The notes under the pieces were generated by a model. That model saw only the letters and a program-made list of their open reading frames with translations, was not told the origin of the DNA and ran no database searches. From contig CAAGHT010000178.1 in assembly GCA_900769775.1 (NCBI GenBank), forward strand, positions 1 to 12,437: 12,437 bases of DNA. Direction: 5' to 3'. This document shows, in pieces, positions 6,983 to 12,437 of the stretch. Made by a program: the position numbers and the translations under genes. The stretch is from Clostridia bacterium. GTDB lineage: Bacteria; Bacillota; Clostridia; Oscillospirales; Acutalibacteraceae. Position 1 is the stretch's first letter; each line of letters begins with the position of its first letter.

Positions 6983-7010
6983 CTAATGCCTAATGCCTAA
7001 TGCCTAGTGC
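6983..7010. repeat. Tandem heptamer repeat (4 copies)
   Basis: Three exact copies of CTAATGC (6983-7003) and one variant CTAGTGC (7004-7010), head to tail. They lie in non-coding DNA between degV and uxaA. A small hairpin TCGGC-AAA-GCCGA (6966-6978) sits just to the left. Heptamer arrays of this type can change copy number by slippage. Confidence 0.9.
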
Positions 7011-7155
7011 TCTGCACTCATTATCAAAGGACAGTCCGAAGAGAATGAGGGCAGAAAGGCTTTTCTCTTCTCGAAGATGTATCGTGTATACTTCGAGAGA
7101 AGAAAAAGCCTTAAAAGCGCCTTGCGTTTTGTTCTGCACTCATTATCAAAGGACA
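7011..7155. repeat. Repeat element: large imperfect hairpin between 23-bp direct repeats
   Basis: A 23-bp sequence starting TCTGCACTCATTATCAAAGG occurs identically at 7011-7033 and 7133-7155 (122-bp period). Between the copies, 7056-7076 and 7091-7112 are near-perfect inverted arms (AAGGCTTTT...CTCGAAG) with a 14-nt loop. The right-hand copy includes the last codons and TGA stop of uxaA. No transposase is present. It looks like a REP/MITE-like intergenic element, or a local duplication; which one is undecided. Together with the heptamers it fills the 6949-7145 gap, and I see no gene there. Confidence 0.75.
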
Positions 7156-8519
7156 ACGCCGTCTTTGAAGATGGAGATTTCTCTGTATCCGTACTTCTCG
7201 TTTACCGTTTCTTTGCCTTCGGCAACCGAGAGAACATACTCGAAGAAATCTTCATCACAGTCGATACCGTCTAAAATTTTTCCTGCATTGTAGTCAATCC
7301 AGCGGGTCTTCTTCTCTGCAAGGGCAGTGTTAGTCGAAACCTTAACGGTTGGAACGGGAGCGCCGACGGGGGTGCCTCTGCCGGTTGTAAAGAGAATGAT
7401 ATGTGCGCCTGCCGCCATAAGGTTGGTGATAGCAACAATATCATTTCCGGGGCCGTTAAGAAGGTTCAGTCCGTTTTTAGAAAGTCTGTCGCCGTAGTCA
7501 AGTACATCGACAACAGCACGGGAGCCTGCCTTCTGAACACAGCCGAGCGACTTCTCCTCGAGGGTGGTAATTCCTCCCTTTTTGTTTCCGGGAGAGGGGT
7601 TTTCGTAGATAACCTGATTGTGACGGTCATAATACTCCTTAAAGTTGTTGATAAGCTCGACCGTCTTGTCGAAAATTTCTCTCGACTCGGCTCTTGCCAT
7701 CAGGAGATGCTCTGCGCCGAACATTTCGGGAACCTCGGTTAAAACACTTGTGCCGCCTGCATCGATAAGCATATCGGAGAATCTTCCAACGAGTGGATTT
7801 GCAGTAATGCCTGAGAAGCCATCCGATCCGCCGCACTTAAGACCTACCTTAAGAGCAGACACGGGAACGGGCTGACGCTTAAACTGTGCGGCATACTCTT
7901 TAAGCTCGTTAATAAGACGAACACCCTCGGCAATATCATCCTCAAACTCCTGACAGTTAAGGAACTTTACGCGCTCTGGGTCATACTCGCCAAGAACCTT
8001 TTTAAAAACCTCTATATTGTTGTTTTCACAACCAAGTCCGAGAACGAGAACGCCTGCTGCGTTGGGGTGATTTACCATACCGCAGAGTATCTTCTGTGTT
8101 ACCGACTGGTCATCGCCGAGCTGTGAGCAGCCGAAGGGATGAGGAAAATGATGAGCGCCGGTAAGGCGAGCAAGCTCTTCCGATACCTTGTTGACACAGC
8201 CAACAGTATTTACTATCCAGATCTCATTTCGGATAGCAACCGATCCGTCCTTGCGTACATAGCCCATAAAGGTTCTTCCCTTATAGGGTGAATCGTGCTC
8301 GGTATCCTCAAAAGGAGTATATTTATACTCGATTTTGCCCGAAAGGTTGGTCTTCATATTGTGGGTATGTACCTGCTCCCCCTTTTTGATGTCGGCTACT
8401 GCGTGACCGATGGGGTTGCCATACTTTATAATGTTTTCGCCCTCTTTAATATCCTCGCGGGCAAACTTGTGACCTGTGCTAAGGTCAACCTCCACGTTAT
8501 CTAACTTGTTAATTAACAT
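7146..8519 (-). CDS. uxaA: Altronate dehydratase
   Basis: Dehydrates D-altronate to 2-keto-3-deoxygluconate, the third step of galacturonate breakdown (Ashwell pathway). At 457 residues it aligns well, from memory, with E. coli UxaA (about 495). Shared segments are GHKFAREDI (16-24) and KYGNPIGHAVADI (32-44) of the SAF domain, then TVGCVNKV, FGCSQLGDD (129-137), GLGCENN (161-167), CGGSDGFSGITANP (229-242), EMFGAE (265-270), YENPSPGNKKGGITTLEEKS (305-324), GPGND (356-360) and TTGRGTP (378-384), ending EISIFKDGVVL. About 25-30 residues near the N-terminus of the E. coli SAF domain are absent. It overlaps uxaB by 11 nt. Its last codons and stop lie in a repeat (7133-7155). Confidence 0.94.
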   Translation of the reverse strand: MLINKLDNVEVDLSTGHKFAREDIKEGENIIKYGNPIGHAVADIKKGEQVHTHNMKTNLSGKIEYKYTPFEDTEHDSPYKGRTFMGYVRKDGSVAIRNEIWIVNTVGCVNKVSEELARLTGAHHFPHPFGCSQLGDDQSVTQKILCGMVNHPNAAGVLVLGLGCENNNIEVFKKVLGEYDPERVKFLNCQEFEDDIAEGVRLINELKEYAAQFKRQPVPVSALKVGLKCGGSDGFSGITANPLVGRFSDMLIDAGGTSVLTEVPEMFGAEHLLMARAESREIFDKTVELINNFKEYYDRHNQVIYENPSPGNKKGGITTLEEKSLGCVQKAGSRAVVDVLDYGDRLSKNGLNLLNGPGNDIVAITNLMAAGAHIILFTTGRGTPVGAPVPTVKVSTNTALAEKKTRWIDYNAGKILDGIDCDEDFFEYVLSVAEGKETVNEKYGYREISIFKDGVVL

Positions 8520-9801
8520 TCTTCTTTACCTCGTCTGCCATAAAGGAAATGTCCTCGCCCCAGAGCTTAGTGTTAGCAAGAATTTCGTCAACTGATGCCG
8601 TCTTCATAAATGCCACTACCTCGGGGTCGTCGTTTGTCATATCGGTGCGATAGAACTCGATAAGCTTTGCAAGTGAGAAGGTTAAGGCCTCGGGAAGCTT
8701 ACCAAAGCGCTTGTTATATTCAAGGATAGAGGGTAAAACTCTTACCTTAAACTTGGAAACACTGTTTAAAGCGATAGAAGAAAGGAAATGCTTGATATAG
8801 GGGTTAGAGAAGCGAATCATTACATTCTCAGCATAGTCGATAAGCTCATCGCGATCTAAATCAAGGGTCGGGATAATCTCATCAAATACACACTTGCGAA
8901 GGTGCTCCGACATAACCTTATCCTCGGTTGCATCCTTAACGGTTTCGAGTCCCGAAAGAAGAGCATAGGGCACCATTGAGGTGTGAGCGCCGTTTAGGAT
9001 ACGAACCTTTCTTGTTCTGTAACGCTCAAGCTGGTCGGGAGTGATGATTACATTAAGACCTGCCTTGGAGAAAGGAAGCTCAGCTTCAAGGTCATAGTCG
9101 GTTTCAATTACCCAAAGGTGGAAATACTCCGAGGTGTTAAGCATATTGTCCTCATAGCCAAGGTCAATCTGCTCTCCACGGGGGAAACCTGTGTTGATGC
9201 GGTCAACAAGGGTGTTTGTAAAGACATTTTCCTTCTCTACCCACGCCTTAAACTCATCGCCGAGGTTCCAGAGATCGGCATACTGAAGAACACATTTCTT
9301 AAGGTTGTCGCCGTTTCTGTCGATAAGCTCACAGGGGATAAAGATAAAGCCGGGGAGCTTTGCCTCGAAGCGCTTTTTGAGAAGAAGGGTAACCTTTGCG
9401 GGGAAGGACTTCGGAGGAGCATCGGTAATTTTGTCCTCGTCGGAGAAAACAATGCCCGATTCGGTAGTATTGGAAATAACAAATCTCATCTCGGGCTGTA
9501 AAGCCAGAGCAAGATAGCCTTCAAAATCTTCATAAGGCTTTACGCAACGGGAAATAACATTACAAACAGTCTTGTCAACGCCCTCTGCACCACGGATGAT
9601 ATGAGTATAGCCGCAGTTCTGGCTCTCGAGCATATCGCACATACCCTGCTCAATCGGCTGAACAACGACAACGCTGCCCTCGAAGACACCTGCGTCGGTC
9701 ATTTTCTGAATCATCCAATCGGCAAAGCCGCGGAGGAATCCGCCCTCACCAAACTGAATAAATTTTTCGGTTGCAGTTGATTTTACAAAAACATTAGACA
9801 T
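8509..9801 (-). CDS. uxaB: Tagaturonate reductase (altronate oxidoreductase)
   Basis: NADH-dependent reduction of D-tagaturonate to D-altronate, the substrate of UxaA encoded next. The 430-residue protein belongs to the polyol-specific long-chain dehydrogenases (mannitol dehydrogenase family). Seen: N-terminal nucleotide-binding segment IQFGEGGFLRGFADWMI (15-31), EMRFVISNTTESGI (104-117), FIPCELIDRNGD (154-165), NTLVDRI (196-202), and the catalytic K-x4-N-x2-H pattern at K265, N270 and H273 (KVRILNGAH). Resemblance to E. coli UxaB (IIQFGEGNFLRAFVDW, NTTEAGI, VDRI) favours it over UxuB or mannitol dehydrogenases. It is somewhat shorter than E. coli UxaB. RBS AAAAGGAG precedes ATG 9801. First gene of uxaBA; uxaC and kdgK/kdgA are not in the window. 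Confidence 0.92.
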   Translation of the reverse strand: MSNVFVKSTATEKFIQFGEGGFLRGFADWMIQKMTDAGVFEGSVVVVQPIEQGMCDMLESQNCGYTHIIRGAEGVDKTVCNVISRCVKPYEDFEGYLALALQPEMRFVISNTTESGIVFSDEDKITDAPPKSFPAKVTLLLKKRFEAKLPGFIFIPCELIDRNGDNLKKCVLQYADLWNLGDEFKAWVEKENVFTNTLVDRINTGFPRGEQIDLGYEDNMLNTSEYFHLWVIETDYDLEAELPFSKAGLNVIITPDQLERYRTRKVRILNGAHTSMVPYALLSGLETVKDATEDKVMSEHLRKCVFDEIIPTLDLDRDELIDYAENVMIRFSNPYIKHFLSSIALNSVSKFKVRVLPSILEYNKRFGKLPEALTFSLAKLIEFYRTDMTNDDPEVVAFMKTASVDEILANTKLWGEDISFMADEVKKNVN

Positions 9802-9824
9802 ATTACTTTCTCCTTTTGGAAAAG

Positions 9825-9854
9825 ATTATATTATTCCCTTATATGATACAACAA
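9825..9854 (-). promoter_or_regulatory. Candidate promoter of uxaBA
   Basis: On the minus strand TTGTTG (9854-9849), 18-bp spacer, perfect TATAAT (9830-9825). The transcript would start just upstream of the RBS, leaving a short leader. No clear catabolite-repression (cre) or UxuR-type site could be picked out in the very AT-rich 9802-9930 stretch. Confidence 0.5.
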
Positions 9855-9930
9855 AAATTTACTAATTTCCATACTATTTTTATATTTTTGGGGCTACAAC
9901 ACAAAAATTTTCTATATTTTAAAGAAAATA

Positions 9931-9959
9931 TTGTATTTTCACAGTGTGTGGTGTATAAT
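9931..9959 (+). promoter_or_regulatory. Promoter of folT and its riboswitch
   Basis: TTGTAT (9931-9936), 17-bp spacer, perfect TATAAT (9954-9959). Transcription would start near 9966, which coincides with the 5' edge of the THF riboswitch aptamer, supporting both calls. Confidence 0.7.
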
Positions 9960-9966
9960 AGACCCC

Positions 9967-10069
9967 GTTAGAGTAGGTAATTAAGCGTTTAGTGCTGTCG
10001 GGACGGGGAGTTGTCCGACAGACGAATGAGCATTTTGCTCGACGGTTTGATTACCGCATCCCGCTAAAC
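9967..10069 (+). promoter_or_regulatory. THF riboswitch (folT type)
   Basis: The stretch matches the tetrahydrofolate aptamer in order: GAGTAGG, P2 arm GGTAAT (9976-9981) with ATTACC (10050-10055), P3 TGTCGGGAC (9996-10004) with GTCCGACA (10013-10020) around one bulge, P4 GAGC/GCTC (10028-10031, 10037-10040), the GACGGTTTGATTACC segment, and GCATCC before the 3' P1 strand. The P3 loop GGGA (10006-10009) can form the characteristic pseudoknot with TCCC (10059-10062). It lies directly upstream of a FolT-like transporter gene. Known members turn expression off when reduced folates are plentiful. Recognised by eye; a covariance search was not run. Confidence 0.9.
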
Positions 10070-10095
10070 AGATCGGAATTTTTTATATTACTTTT

Positions 10096-10123
10096 TCCTC
10101 TCTGATTTTAGTGGCAGGGAGGA
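10096..10123 (+). promoter_or_regulatory. SD-sequestering hairpin of the THF riboswitch
   Basis: TCCTCTCTG (10096-10104) pairs with CAGGGAGGA (10115-10123), 9 bp with one T-G wobble and a 10-nt loop. The right arm contains the folT Shine-Dalgarno (GGGAGGA), so this stem blocks translation. The left arm can alternatively pair with AGAG-T-AGG (9970-9977) at the 5' edge of the aptamer, which would free the SD when the aptamer is unfolded. The switch model is inference; the pairings are seen. Confidence 0.7.
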
Positions 10124-10129
10124 TTTTTT

Positions 10130-10669
10130 ATGAGCAAAAAACAAATTCATTTACGAAACCTTATCCTTACCGCCATACTCGCCGCCCTTTCGGTGGTGCT
10201 TGGTCGCTTCTTTTCCTATAATGTTCAGGACTTCAGCATCGGCTTCGGCTTTTTGCCCGTCCTCATTTGCGGAATGCTCTGTGGCGTGTGGTGGGGCGGT
10301 CTCTGCGGCGCGCTTGCCGACTTTTTGGGGGCAATTCTCTTCCCCTTCGGAGCATATTTCCCGGGTTTTACCGCAGTTGCCTTTTTGATGGGCGCGCTTT
10401 ACGGAGCGGTTGGCAAATTTGAGAGAAAATTCGGCAGCGGCAAGCTCTTTTTTGCATTTACCCTTCTGACCCTTTTAATTGCAGAGTCTGTCTGCACCCT
10501 GCTTCTTAATTCCTATTGGCTTCACTTAATGTTCGGCAGACCCTATGTGGCGCAGCTTGTCCTTCGTTTACCGCAGGCGATTGCCTACTTTATAGTAAAA
10601 ACCGCCGCCGCCATTATTATTGCGAAGCTCGTACTGCCAATAGTCAAAAAATCTTTTAAAAGGAGTTAA
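10130..10669 (+). CDS. folT: Folate ECF transporter S-component
   Basis: A 179-residue membrane protein of the ECF transporter S-component fold that binds folate and works with a shared EcfT/EcfA/EcfA' energy module encoded elsewhere. About six hydrophobic helices are visible. The first contains AILAA (15-19), the AxxxA pattern used to dock on EcfT. The core GFLPVLICGMLCGVWWG (40-56 region) and ADFLGAILFPFGAYFPGFTA (63-82) are typical of FolT. Substrate assignment is greatly strengthened by the THF riboswitch upstream. ATG 10130 is preceded by GGGAGGA with 6-nt spacing, and that SD is inside a hairpin. Two bases separate it from the downstream deacylase gene. Confidence 0.92.
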   Translation: MSKKQIHLRNLILTAILAALSVVLGRFFSYNVQDFSIGFGFLPVLICGMLCGVWWGGLCGALADFLGAILFPFGAYFPGFTAVAFLMGALYGAVGKFERKFGSGKLFFAFTLLTLLIAESVCTLLLNSYWLHLMFGRPYVAQLVLRLPQAIAYFIVKTAAAIIIAKLVLPIVKKSFKRS

Positions 10670-10671
10670 AA

Positions 10672-11217
10672 ATGGAAAGCCTTTTTACCGATAAAACGAT
10701 TTATAACTGCCGCAAAGAGGGCTGCACCGATAAGGAGGCTGTCTGCTACGATGCACTTGAGGGTCTCGGTATCCCCTATGAGCGTGTCAGCCACGAGCAC
10801 ATCGGCACCATTGAGGGCTGCCTTGAAATAAACGAGGTTTTAAAAGCTAAAATCTGCAAGAACCTCTTTCTTTGCAACTCTCAGAAAACCGATTTTTATC
10901 TCGTTATGATGCCGGGAGAAAAGCCCTTTAAAACAAAGCTTTTATCCCCTCAGCTCGGTTGCTCCCGTCTTTCCTTTGCGCCGCCCGAGTTTATGGAGGA
11001 GCTTCTCTCCTGCACCCCGGGCAGTGCCTCGGTGCTCGGTCTTCTTTTTGATAAAGACCTTCGTGTCAGACTTATAATTGACAAAGACTTATTAAACGAG
11101 GAATTTATCGGCTGCCACCCCTGTGATAACTCCTCATCTCTCAAAATAAAAACAGAGGATATAATAAATATCCTCCTCCCCCACCTCGACCACACCCCGA
11201 CATTCGTAGAACTGTAA
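10672..11217 (+). CDS. YbaK/ProX-type aminoacyl-tRNA deacylase (ProXp-ala/PrdX-like)
   Basis: A 181-residue free-standing trans-editing enzyme of the INS/YbaK superfamily. The closest recognisable group is ProXp-ala/PrdX, which hydrolyses mischarged Ala-tRNA(Pro). Seen: an N-terminal alpha region (17-40), the KNLFLCN strand (63-69) with a lysine at the position usually essential, a CTPGSASVLGLLFD segment (114-127) and GCHPCDNSSSLKI (147-159), where the GxHPxxN motif is diagnostic. Length is normal for the family. RBS AAAGGAG lies in the end of folT, 2 nt between genes, so it shares the folT transcript and riboswitch at the RNA level. The exact tRNA substrate cannot be settled from sequence alone. 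Confidence 0.85.
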   Translation: MESLFTDKTIYNCRKEGCTDKEAVCYDALEGLGIPYERVSHEHIGTIEGCLEINEVLKAKICKNLFLCNSQKTDFYLVMMPGEKPFKTKLLSPQLGCSRLSFAPPEFMEELLSCTPGSASVLGLLFDKDLRVRLIIDKDLLNEEFIGCHPCDNSSSLKIKTEDIINILLPHLDHTPTFVEL

Positions 11218-11245
11218 AAAAGGCACCCGAAAGGGTGCCTTTTTT
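11216..11245. terminator. Intrinsic terminator of the folT operon
   Basis: A6 + GGCACCC (11216-11228), GAAA tetraloop, GGGTGCC + T6 (11233-11245): a perfect 13-bp inverted repeat with a stable GNRA loop. It begins within the stop codon of the deacylase gene and closes the folT operon. Confidence 0.95.
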
Positions 11246-11247
11246 GG

Positions 11248-11276
11248 TTGACAACTCCTCTTTAAAGGGTTAAAAT
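11248..11276 (+). promoter_or_regulatory. Promoter of nfnAB
   Basis: Consensus -35 TTGACA (11248-11253), 17-bp spacer and TAAAAT (11271-11276, 5/6). It starts two bases after the T-run of the preceding terminator. Predicted start near 11283, leader about 33 nt. Confidence 0.8.
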
Positions 11277-11315
11277 AAATAGATAATACAAATGATAAAA
11301 TCTTAGGTGGTTTTT

Positions 11316-12155
11316 ATGTATAAAATTGTTTCTAAAAAGGTGCTCAACCCGACCGTTGTCGAGATGAATATTGAGGCTCCCTTTGTCGCTAAAAAGGCAA
11401 AGGCGGGTCAGTTCATTATTCTCCGTGTTGACGAAGAGGGTGAGCGCATTCCCCTCACCATTGCAGGCTATGACAGAGAGGCGGGCACTGTCCGTATAAT
11501 TTTCCAGACGGTTGGCGCTACTACAATGAAGCTTGCCGCAAAGAAAACGGGCGAATATATTTCCGATTTTGCAGGCCCTCTCGGTAAACCCACCGAAATT
11601 GAGGGGCTCCGTAAGGTTTGCGTTGTAGGTGGCGGTGTCGGCTGTGCTATTGCACTTCCCGTGGCCGAGGCATTGCACAAGGCCGGTGCCGAGGTGCACT
11701 CGGTTGTGGGCTTCAGAAACCGCGATCTTCTCATTTTAGAGGATGAATTTTCCGCTTGTTCTGACAAGTTTATTATAATGTCGGATGATGGCTCGGTTGG
11801 TCGCAAAGGTCTTGTTACCGAGGCTTTAAAGGAGCTTTTAGACACTGAAAAGTACGATATGGTAATCACTATCGGACCCCTTATTATGATGAAATTCGTT
11901 GTCGAAACCTGTCGTCCCTTCTCTGTTCCCGTTACCGTTTCGATGAACCCAATTATGATTGACGGCACAGGTATGTGCGGCGGTTGCAGACTTACTGTTG
12001 GCGGCAAAACCCTTTTTGCCTGTGTTGACGGACCCGATTTTAACGGCTATGAGGTCGATTTTGATGAGGCAATGGCAAGAGGCAGTATCTATCGCGATTT
12101 TGAGGCTCATCGCAGAGAAGAAACCTGTAATCTTCTAAATAAGGAGGTTATGTAA
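11316..12155 (+). CDS. nfnA: NfnA, ferredoxin-NADP+ reductase subunit alpha (NfnAB)
   Basis: Small subunit of the NADH-dependent reduced ferredoxin:NADP+ oxidoreductase, a cytoplasmic flavin-based bifurcating complex. It binds FAD, NAD(H) and one [2Fe-2S] cluster. The 279-residue protein has the FAD motif RIPLTIA (44-50), the nucleotide-binding VVGGGVGCA (103-111) and the cluster segment DGTGMCGGC...C (D216, C221, C224, C236). An Asp plus three Cys ligand set is known for NfnA. I start at ATG 11316 after AGGTGG; a GTG at 11307 lies inside that RBS and is unlikely. One nucleotide precedes nfnB. PyrK or a sulfide dehydrogenase subunit look similar, but the partner gene points to Nfn/Sud. Confidence 0.88.
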   Translation: MYKIVSKKVLNPTVVEMNIEAPFVAKKAKAGQFIILRVDEEGERIPLTIAGYDREAGTVRIIFQTVGATTMKLAAKKTGEYISDFAGPLGKPTEIEGLRKVCVVGGGVGCAIALPVAEALHKAGAEVHSVVGFRNRDLLILEDEFSACSDKFIIMSDDGSVGRKGLVTEALKELLDTEKYDMVITIGPLIMMKFVVETCRPFSVPVTVSMNPIMIDGTGMCGGCRLTVGGKTLFACVDGPDFNGYEVDFDEAMARGSIYRDFEAHRREETCNLLNKEVM

Positions 12156-12156
12156 A

Positions 12157-12437
12157 ATGGCAAATATGTCTTTAAAGAGAAACGAAATGCCGACCCAAGA
12201 GGCGGCAGTTCGTGCACATAATTTCAGCGAGGTTGCCCTCGGCTACACCGAGGAGCAAGCGATAGATGAGGCTGCGCGCTGCTTAGAATGTAAAAATATG
12301 CCCTGCGTTGCGGGCTGTCCCGTAAAAATTCATATCCCCGAGTTTATCGCTAAGGTTCGCGAGGGTGATTTCGAGGACGCTTACGAGATTATATCAAAAT
12401 CGTCCTCCCTCCCCGCCGTTTGCGGCAGAGTTTGTCC
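12157..12437 (+). CDS. nfnB: NfnB / glutamate synthase-like large subunit (partial, 3' end missing)
   Basis: N-terminal 93 residues of the large Nfn subunit, homologous to the GltD-like small subunit of glutamate synthase. Seen: RHAAVRAHNFSEV-like leader with EAAVRAHNFSEVALGY, then the [4Fe-4S] motif ARCLECKNMPCVAGCPVKIHIPEF (starting about residue 40), and the start of the second cluster region CGRVCP at the edge. In the complex this subunit carries the bifurcating FAD, two [4Fe-4S] clusters and the NADP(H) site. RBS AAGGAGG (12141-12147) lies inside the end of nfnA. Often annotated gltA; an authentic glutamate synthase is less likely because the NfnA-like partner directly precedes it. Confidence 0.88.
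   Translation, partial: MANMSLKRNEMPTQEAAVRAHNFSEVALGYTEEQAIDEAARCLECKNMPCVAGCPVKIHIPEFIAKVREGDFEDAYEIISKSSSLPAVCGRVC

Noticed and set aside
6983..7155. CRISPR-like array
   Set aside because: The repeats are a 7-bp tandem without spacers and one 23-bp pair; there is no regular repeat-spacer spacing and no cas gene.
7000..7293. Open frames on the + strand across the repeat and the uxaA 3' end (7000-7293, 7077-7274)
   Set aside because: They lie opposite a certain gene and over repeat DNA, lack a ribosome binding site, and the predicted peptides show no domain-like pattern.
9848..9914. Short direct repeat ACAACA(CA)AAAATTT upstream of uxaB (9848-9860 and about 9897-9912) as a regulator site
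   Set aside because: The region is extremely A/T-rich, the copies are imperfect, and they do not match a known hexuronate regulator site; likely base-composition chance.
11307..11315. GTG start of nfnA at 11307
   Set aside because: It overlaps the AGGTGG ribosome binding site used by ATG 11316 and adds three residues not expected in the family.

Overview
The window looks like chromosomal DNA from an anaerobic gut-type Firmicute (class Clostridia, probably Oscillospiraceae/Ruminococcaceae-like). This is inferred from the gene content (Liv ABC importer, DegV, ECF FolT with a THF riboswitch, Nfn-type electron-bifurcating transhydrogenase, UxaA/UxaB hexuronate enzymes), strong GGAGG-like ribosome binding sites, tight TAATG gene junctions and moderate GC content. 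No tRNA, rRNA, CRISPR array, transposase or phage gene was seen.

Layout. 1-4602 (minus): a five-gene branched-chain amino acid uptake operon, livK-livH-livM-livG-livF, with livF cut off by the left edge. An extended -10 promoter and two 6-6-6 palindromes lie upstream of livK, and a long hairpin separates livK from livH. 4768-5743 (minus): a two-gene module, an HTH (XRE) regulator with a four-helix membrane domain, followed with an 8-nt overlap by a small DUF3221/YobA-like lipoprotein. 5744-6045: a divergent regulatory region with a promoter for each side and a nested set of inverted repeats that resembles an attenuator or operator. 6046-6906 (plus): a DegV family fatty-acid-binding protein, closed by a perfect intrinsic terminator.

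6949-7155: a repeat-rich non-coding patch with four tandem heptamers, a large imperfect hairpin and a 23-bp perfect direct repeat whose second copy carries the stop codon of the next gene. 7146-9801 (minus): uxaB-uxaA, tagaturonate reductase and altronate dehydratase, overlapping by 11 nt; these are two consecutive steps of D-galacturonate catabolism. 9802-10129: divergent promoters and a folT-type tetrahydrofolate riboswitch with a visible SD-sequestering hairpin.

10130-11217 (plus): folT, a folate ECF transporter S-component, followed after 2 nt by a YbaK/ProX-type aminoacyl-tRNA deacylase, then a perfect terminator. 11316-12437 (plus): nfnA followed after 1 nt by nfnB (cut off by the right edge), driven by a near-consensus promoter.

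The genes are ordinary housekeeping and nutrient-uptake functions. The more unusual material is regulatory or non-coding: the THF riboswitch architecture and its coupling of folate uptake to a tRNA-editing enzyme, the hairpin/heptamer repeat at the uxaA 3' end, the nested palindromes between the XRE regulator and degV, and the paired palindromes at the liv promoter. No clear-cut new defence or biosynthetic system is present.
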